From: Antedon mediterranea
Taxonomy: Eukaryota > Echinodermata > Crinoidea > Comatulida > Antedonidae
Assembly (NCBI RefSeq): GCF_964355755.1
Contig: NC_092674.1
Coordinates: 11,413,001 to 11,477,000 of the forward strand
DNA length: 64,000 nt
Reading direction: 5' to 3'
The translations under genes and the position numbers were made by a program. Numbering within the stretch: position 1 is the first letter of the stretch; the number at the start of each line of letters is the position of its first letter. The notes under the pieces are model-generated. The model had not been told where the DNA came from and searched no databases. It saw only the letters and a program-made list of their open reading frames with translations. Below are positions 58,198 to 64,000 of the stretch, one piece after another.

Positions 58198-59510
58198 ATG
58201 TTATGCGCGATTTGAACGATTTGAAATTGCGCAAGAAAATCCTTGCGCAATTTCAAATTGCGCAGCACAATTTGTAAAATTGTAAAATTGCGCAACAGAA
58301 TTCTACCAGAATGCGTGCTAACGTCGACGATTGGTTAACAATAATAATTTATTGGAAACTAATAACTCAAAATGAAACATAATAAATGCGAAGATAACAT
58401 GTGTATAATACACAACATAAATGGCATACACAATTAAATAATATTGTCGTGGTCCGAACAAATAAAGAGGAGAAAACACTTGGTTTCTTTCCTTCAGTGC
58501 GATTTTATTAGTTTCGTCAAATCATTACATAGGCATAAGTCATTTCAGGTACAAGAATTCGAGATTTAAGATATAAGATTCAAGCCCTGCAAAATACGAA
58601 TAACAAATAACAATTGCCACTGTATCTAACAGTCAATTATAACAATAAGTAATAATGTAATAATTCACAACACTAATACAACAACGAACAATCACAATAT
58701 AATAGTACCTCAAGTTATCAACACCAACGTATGTATGACACAGCATCAACTCGTGATAACAAGATAACAACTCCTGATTATTATACTTCCGACTGAGCAA
58801 AACTAAGATAAATATTGTAAATGCAAGTTTCATTAATTGCAAGCATGATTATAGTTAACATATGGTAAATCAGTTGCTTATATATATATAAGTTAAGCTT
58901 AGTACTTACAAAATAAGAACATATCAATAGCTTAAACAAACTCTCAACCAAAACTGTAGTAACATAGCGAGAGCCAACAAAACGAACAAAAGACCCGCTC
59001 TGCTTACGCACGGTCTTTTATCACACAGTGTCACCTGTATTCCAATTACAGAATGACTACGCAGCGCCCTCAATACTCAATTCATCACAATATTATCACT
59101 CATTGTAACTTGAAATAAATCAAAATGAATGTAAAAATAACAAAAATTAAGGCAGTAATACACAACATAGTCTACCGCCACCACCATTTAGACTTGCTAT
59201 CAAAACATAGCCAGTAGTAAGCTAGAGTAGTATAGTCACCCGCCGGGGAACACCACCACTTCGTTTTCCTTTGTCGGGTCTTCGTTGGTATGCTAACAAT
59301 AACAACATTTTCACAATTAAAATAAGGAAATGCGATATTATCTTTAATTTTTAATCATTCTTAGAAATTACTATAAAAATATGGGTGTGCATGATTTCAC
59401 AATCTGTCAAAAAACCTTGCGCAATTTGCAGATTACTTGCGCAATTTAATACGTTGCTTGCGCAATTTGAAACAGATGTTTCAATTCAAATTGCGCAAGG
59501 AATTCTTTGT
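58198..59510. mobile_element. 1.3-kb segment bounded by GCGCAATTT palindromes
   Basis: The left edge carries AAATTGCGCAAG, TTGCGCAATTTCAAATTGCG and further TTGCGCAA copies within ~100 bases; the right edge (59410-59506) carries five more in both orientations (CTTGCGCAATTTG, AAATTGCGCAAGG). The interior is AT-rich and codes for nothing recognisable. It replaces the spacer and LINE end of unit A, so it is either an insertion with subterminal palindromes or the edge of a rearrangement. Confidence 0.55.
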
Positions 59511-60543
59511 GCACTACACATGGGTCATCTCAGTTTCTCTTTGCCATCTATGCTCACATATCCTTGTGAACATCCAGCAGTTGTGTATTTGTGATGTTGG
59601 TGCACTACACATGGGTCGTCTCAGTTTGTCATTGCCATCTGTACTCACATATCCTTGTGAACATCCAGCAGTTGTGCATTTGTGATGTATCCACTGTGTA
59701 AATAGGGAAAGCAAATGTTAGTAACAATATTGTTGTATTTGGTTAAATGTATACAAAATATGTGTAACAAAAATCAATACAATTTCAATACAATTTATTT
59801 CTTTGATGAAAGAATGTTCTTTCAACCTTAAAAAATAACTAAACACATCAACAGAAAGATTAAAGTCAAATACTCTTGAATTGAAGAGTTCAGTAGTAAA
59901 AACTCCTGTGTTGCTATGTCTTATGTTGCTATATCTACAATTGGGAACATAAAAATATCCAAATCTTTACAAGTGAAATTGCACCTGCAAAACTGCAAAT
60001 GAAACTGTTTTTCCACACTATTGGCCTCTTCTCCGGCAATTTCGAAGTGTACCTATTTTTTGCACATTAAATGCTATCTTTGTTGTGTCAGGCTAGACAC
60101 TGGGCCAACCAACATCAGTTGATTCTCTTTTGTTTAGTTTCAACGGGAGTCGTTTAAAGGTAAAACAGCAGAACTGCCATTTTGCATTTTGAATACAGCT
60201 TTAATTAACACTCGTGACGTTGCCTGAAATCACATAACGTGCAGTTGTCACTTTTGCAAGGGAATCATAAGTGAGACATCTCACATACCTACTGTCCTAG
60301 TAGGACATTCAGCTGGCGTACAGTGCAGTGTAGTTTTTTTCCATCTTCATTGTTTTGTGTTTGCTTTCCAAGACTAACTTTGTTTGAATGAACAAAATTA
60401 GTTTTCAAGTAGACTCCCAATATGACCTACAGGGTACTCGATGTACTTGTTGATGTAAGGAGTACAATGAGGTGAAATATATATTTCCTTGTCTCTCTTA
60501 GTGAGTTTGTGGCATAAGTGCAGCTGCCAGAAATCGAGACATT
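59511..60543. repeat. Duplicated block 2, copy B
   Basis: Matches 53696-54643, with ~90 extra bases at ~60077-60167 (TTTGTTGTGTCAGGCTAGAC and following). It includes about two 91-bp repeat units at its start. No coding frame recognised. Confidence 0.75.
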
Positions 60544-61620
60544 GAAAGATCTGACAGATCATCAAAAATAAAAAAAATTTCACCTGCAAAACTGCAAATG
60601 AAACTGTTTTTCCAAACTAATATATACCCGAATGAGAAATAGGCGGTAGGGTGTCGCAATAAAGTAATTAATAATATAACAATGCTCTTGTGCTGATGAA
60701 AAAATTGCCCTTTGTTACCTTTATTTGAGGAAAATATTCTGGAATGCACTAAAGCAGTGCTTGCAAGTTGATTGTTAACTATGTCGTCTGTTACTATGAA
60801 CAATGTTTCCTCGGAATAGGTGGTAGGGGTTGCAATAAAATCATTAATAATGTGACAAAGCTCTTGTGCTGACGATAAAGAGTCTGCTGTGATCTGACCC
60901 ATGTCATTTAATCCTATGTTTACTATACTGAATTGTGGTTGTTTTAATTACCCGAGTATGTATACATTCTATATTTCCTTGTCTCTCTTAACATTTAGCG
61001 GCATAGTGCAGCTCCCATAAAAAGAGTCTCTTGGATTAATCGTAAGCATTGAAAGATCTTTTTTCCCATTTTCTAACTTTGTTTGAATGAACAAAATTAG
61101 TTTCCAAGTAGACTACCAATTTGACCTACAGGGTACTTGATATACTTGTTGACAAGGGAGGGTACAATGAGGTGAAATATATATTCTATATTTCCTTGTC
61201 TCTCTATAGCGGCATAGTGCAGCTGTCAGAAATCGAGAAAGATCTGACAGATCATCAAAAAGGTGAAAACAGTCTACCTCTTTTTTCACATTAAATTAAA
61301 TGCTATCTTTGTTGTGTCAGCCTAGATTGTATTTCAACAAACCATTCTCTTTTGTTTAGTTATTTTCTGGAGTCGTTTAAAGGTAAAACAGCAGAACTGC
61401 CATATTGCATTCTGAATGCAACTCCAACACTTGTGACGTTGCCTGATATCACATAACTTGCAGTTGTCACTTTTGCAAGGTTATCATAAGTGGGACATCT
61501 TGCACTACATGGGCTGTTGAAATCCATGTTCTAGTAGGACATTCAGCTGGTGGGTACGTTGTACAGTGCAGTGCAGTTGGGAGTATTCAAAATAAAGATT
61601 TATGAAGATTAAGTATGTTT
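60544..61620. repeat. Third, decayed and rearranged copy of the duplicated unit
   Basis: 60640-60870 repeats the ~175-bp units of block 1 (GTTAACTATGTCGTCTGTTA, AACAATGTTTCCTCGGAATA). 61070-61570 repeats block 2 (TTGTTTGAATGAACAAAATT, GACCTACAGGGTACTTGATA, TAGTAGGACATTCAGCTGG). The order is compressed and the sequence more diverged than between A and B, so the unit had an earlier round of amplification. Confidence 0.65.
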
Positions 61621-62439
61621 GTAAACCAACCTACCTTTAGCCACATGCCAGATATCAAAGTAATGAGTTATTTGACTTATACTTTTGAATTAAAGCATGC
61701 CGGTCCATCAATAAAGTCAACTACAGTAAGCAACAACTTCAAAGAAATCATACAGTAACAATCTTACCTGAACAAGTTCCATAGCCTAGATCTTTTTTTC
61801 TTTCCAGGTCTAACAAAGTATAGCTTCCATATTTCCCATTGTGCATCACCACCTAATGTCATGCCTTTCTGTCACATAAATTTGTAATAGACGGTAATAA
61901 AAAATTGTTGAAGGAGGGTGTGTCTTTCATATGTTTTCACACCCCAAAAGCATAACCATTTTAATGGTATTGCTCAATACGTTCCTCTTCAAGATCTACA
62001 GGGATTGGTGTAATTATTCCATCTGTTTGAAGTTTCAATTCTATTTCCTTCTGGTTAAATGTGTACAAAGTAAACAAAAATCGACATGACGAAAAACTTG
62101 CTTGGCTGTGATTTTCAGTTGTACTCTACAGTGCAGTGTAGTTATAGTTTTGTCTGTTTCGTGTTTGCTTTCCAAGAGAGTTTCATAGTCCCCTTCGCAC
62201 CTCAACCCCTAAGGCTGGTCATCTCTTCATCAAGAGTCAGCCTATCCAGAAAAACTCTGAGCATTCGGACTGCAGCTTCCCTGGTTGTGTGGCTCTGCGT
62301 GCATTTAATTCTTTCAGCCAGGCGTGGTTTGCATAATATGCCTCTTGCAGACATTCGGGGGTGTTTGATTTGAAAGACCAACTTCAATATCTTGTTTGAA
62401 TTTCTCCATGTTTATTTGTTTTAAATTGTGATTTTTTTC
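61621..62439. other. Gene-free stretch
   Basis: Overlapping frames on both strands at 62086-62387 (the minus frame has HPRMSARGILCKPRLAERIK) have no recognised similarity. The phrase TTGTTTGCTTTCCAAGA-style (62160) links it to the flanking repeat family. Confidence 0.35.
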
Positions 62440-63310
62440 TCACAATTTTTTGTAATGCTGGTTTTTTAAGATCCAGATTGCACATTACTGCAAAATGGTC
62501 AGAAAAACCTGGATGAACATATATCATAGATATAAATGAATCTACATTATCACGAATAATGGTAAGGTCAAGACAATGACCACTGTGTGTGTAGGCTCAC
62601 TGACATGTTGCAAAAGGCTGAATGATAATAGAAGAGATTTAAATTTATTATCATGTGAATTATTCGCATTATCCTTATGAATGTTAAAATCTCCACAACA
62701 AATTATTTCAGATGAGTAAAAAAGGTACTCGTGTATTACCGCATGGTCAGGAAATGTTAACAATATTGAATATTTTAGACTTTGATGAAATCTGAACATG
62801 AATGACTACAAATGAAGAGAATGATATTATCATATTTACAATTATATTAATTTTATAAAGAATTCCAACACCACCTCCAATTTTATCAACTCTAGGGACA
62901 TTTTTAAAACTATACCCTAATGTTGTTAAATTACTAATCACAAAAACATCAATCGATTTTAACCAGGTTTCTGATACTGCTACACAATATCTATACTGAT
63001 CCAAAACAAAATCACAGAACTCATCACATTTATTTTTCGTAATGATCGAGCATTTAGTATACACAAGTTTAATTTTGAAGAATGTGAACTTCTGGTGCAG
63101 TGTTGTTTTACAAACTGTTTCGAGGTACTTGCTCCGCTCTTGATATATTTGGTTTCTGTGGGTTTTATTGGTTGAAACTGATGTTCCAACGAACGGTTTG
63201 CTTCCGTTTGTCAGCGATACAGATTTGCCTGACGAAAAACCGTCCAGGTACACACACAGATTTATCACAATTTATATGCTTCTGGCAAAAGACCCAACTC
63301 AAATTTTATT
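62440..63310 (-). pseudogene. LINE endonuclease-domain relic
   Basis: Minus strand, 5' to 3': LNLCILNARSLR (63080-63050), then after a frameshift NKCDEFCDFVLDQ, VAVSETWLKS, IGGGVGILYKINI, then ICCGDFNIHKDN and, after another shift, VHPGFSDHFAVMC. These are in order the N-A-R-S-L, S-E-T-W, G-G-G-V-G-I, G-D-F-N and S-D-H motifs of the APE-type endonuclease domain of CR1/L2-like non-LTR elements. At least two frameshifts make it dead. The reverse-transcriptase part is absent downstream. Confidence 0.8.
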
Positions 63311-64000
63311 GAGGTGAATTCCGTCAGCAGAAAATGACATAACTGTTGTCAATCTTTTATTATTTGTATCATTAATTCGTTAAAACAGGCTCTTTTTTCC
63401 GATGAATTATTGAGGATATTGTCAACTTCTACTATATATATACTAGTTTACTCGATACCATTGGTACAGTATATAAATTATGAACAGATGTAATTTATGT
63501 TACGATGTTGCATTTTAATACACCGTTATTATCCATGCCGGGTATCTATTCATAGCACTGGATGCTAGGCATGTTGCGTCCAAGAATACTAAAGATGGAG
63601 TAAACCAATTAGGTCAGCTGCTGTTGATTCCTTGTTTTAATGTACGCAGCTCTCACAACATACAGAAATTAAAAGAGTAAAATTAATGTTTTAAAGTACT
63701 TCCTTTAATATGCACCATCCACAATGATGTCAACATTTGCAAAGTAATTCCAAAACAAAGTAAAATCCCAGAGATATCCAATAGTAATAAAGTGTAAATA
63801 ATAAACTGTAGAGCTAGAGCTGGTAAAAGAAAATAATGGCTGCTGTGCACTTGCACAGACCTGTACCCTTGCACAGGCAAACAACAACTGAACAGAACAA
63901 AAGAAAATTAGGACAAAGGAAAACAAAGGAGAAACAGCACACTGTGCACACTTGGCAAATAATATGTAAATGAGAATGCAAATAAGAAAGTAACAGAATA
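63311..64000. other. Gene-free right edge
   Basis: No splice-bounded exon, repeat boundary or RNA gene recognised. Short minus-strand frames at 63683-63926 have no similarity known to me. Confidence 0.4.

Overview
The window reads as an AT-rich animal genome, most likely an invertebrate deuterostome and probably an echinoderm such as a feather star or sea cucumber. That placement is an inference. It rests on intron-rich genes resembling human ones (CMTR2, a seryl-tRNA synthetase relative, a KCNMB-type channel subunit), a very high density of the palindrome TAGGCCTA, and many TA- or TTAA-flanked elements, tRNA-derived SINEs and CR1-like LINE relics. There is no bacterial, plasmid or viral gene content.

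Layout. 0.57-3.29 kb (minus): exons of an unrecognised basic, probably nuclear protein with an internal repeat. 4.30-10.80 kb: a nest of elements several layers deep, with a long-armed inverted-repeat element holding a decayed ~190-bp tandem array that is split by a pogo-like element and by a TTAA element, the latter itself split by a 0.95-kb element. 13.68-24.05 kb (minus): CMTR2, the cap-2 mRNA 2'-O-methyltransferase, in 15 coding exons that join in phase to 799 codons with the K-D-K triad intact. 26.76-27.93 kb (plus): a two-exon, 188-aa BK-channel beta-subunit-like protein with the family's eight cysteines. 30.17-32.62 kb: a 2.45-kb TTAA element, the long member of a family with three other copies here. 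33.45-44.18 kb (plus): a 15-exon, 521-codon mitochondrial SerRS-like gene that has lost the class II motif 2 arginines and so looks like a SLIMP-type pseudo-synthetase. 44.40-45.66 kb: a Harbinger-like element flanked by TAA. 46.03-46.53 kb (minus): the last two exons of an unidentified gene that converges on the SerRS-like gene. 46.5-64 kb: repeat-dominated accessory sequence with two ~5.8-kb tandem segments, each carrying a MULE transposase C-terminus, a second transposase-like fragment and a dead tyrosine-recombinase fragment, then a third decayed partial copy and LINE endonuclease relics.

How the genes relate. The three recognised genes have separate housekeeping or membrane roles (mRNA capping, mitochondrial translation or regulation, channel modulation) and form no operon or pathway. 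The points of most interest are the degenerate SerRS paralogue, the KCNMB-like gene outside vertebrates, an antisense copy of CMTR2 exon 11 inside an upstream CMTR2 intron, the nested elements, and the duplicated composite transposase block. Exon boundaries were set by eye from splice consensus, reading phase and remembered human homologues; no alignment was run.
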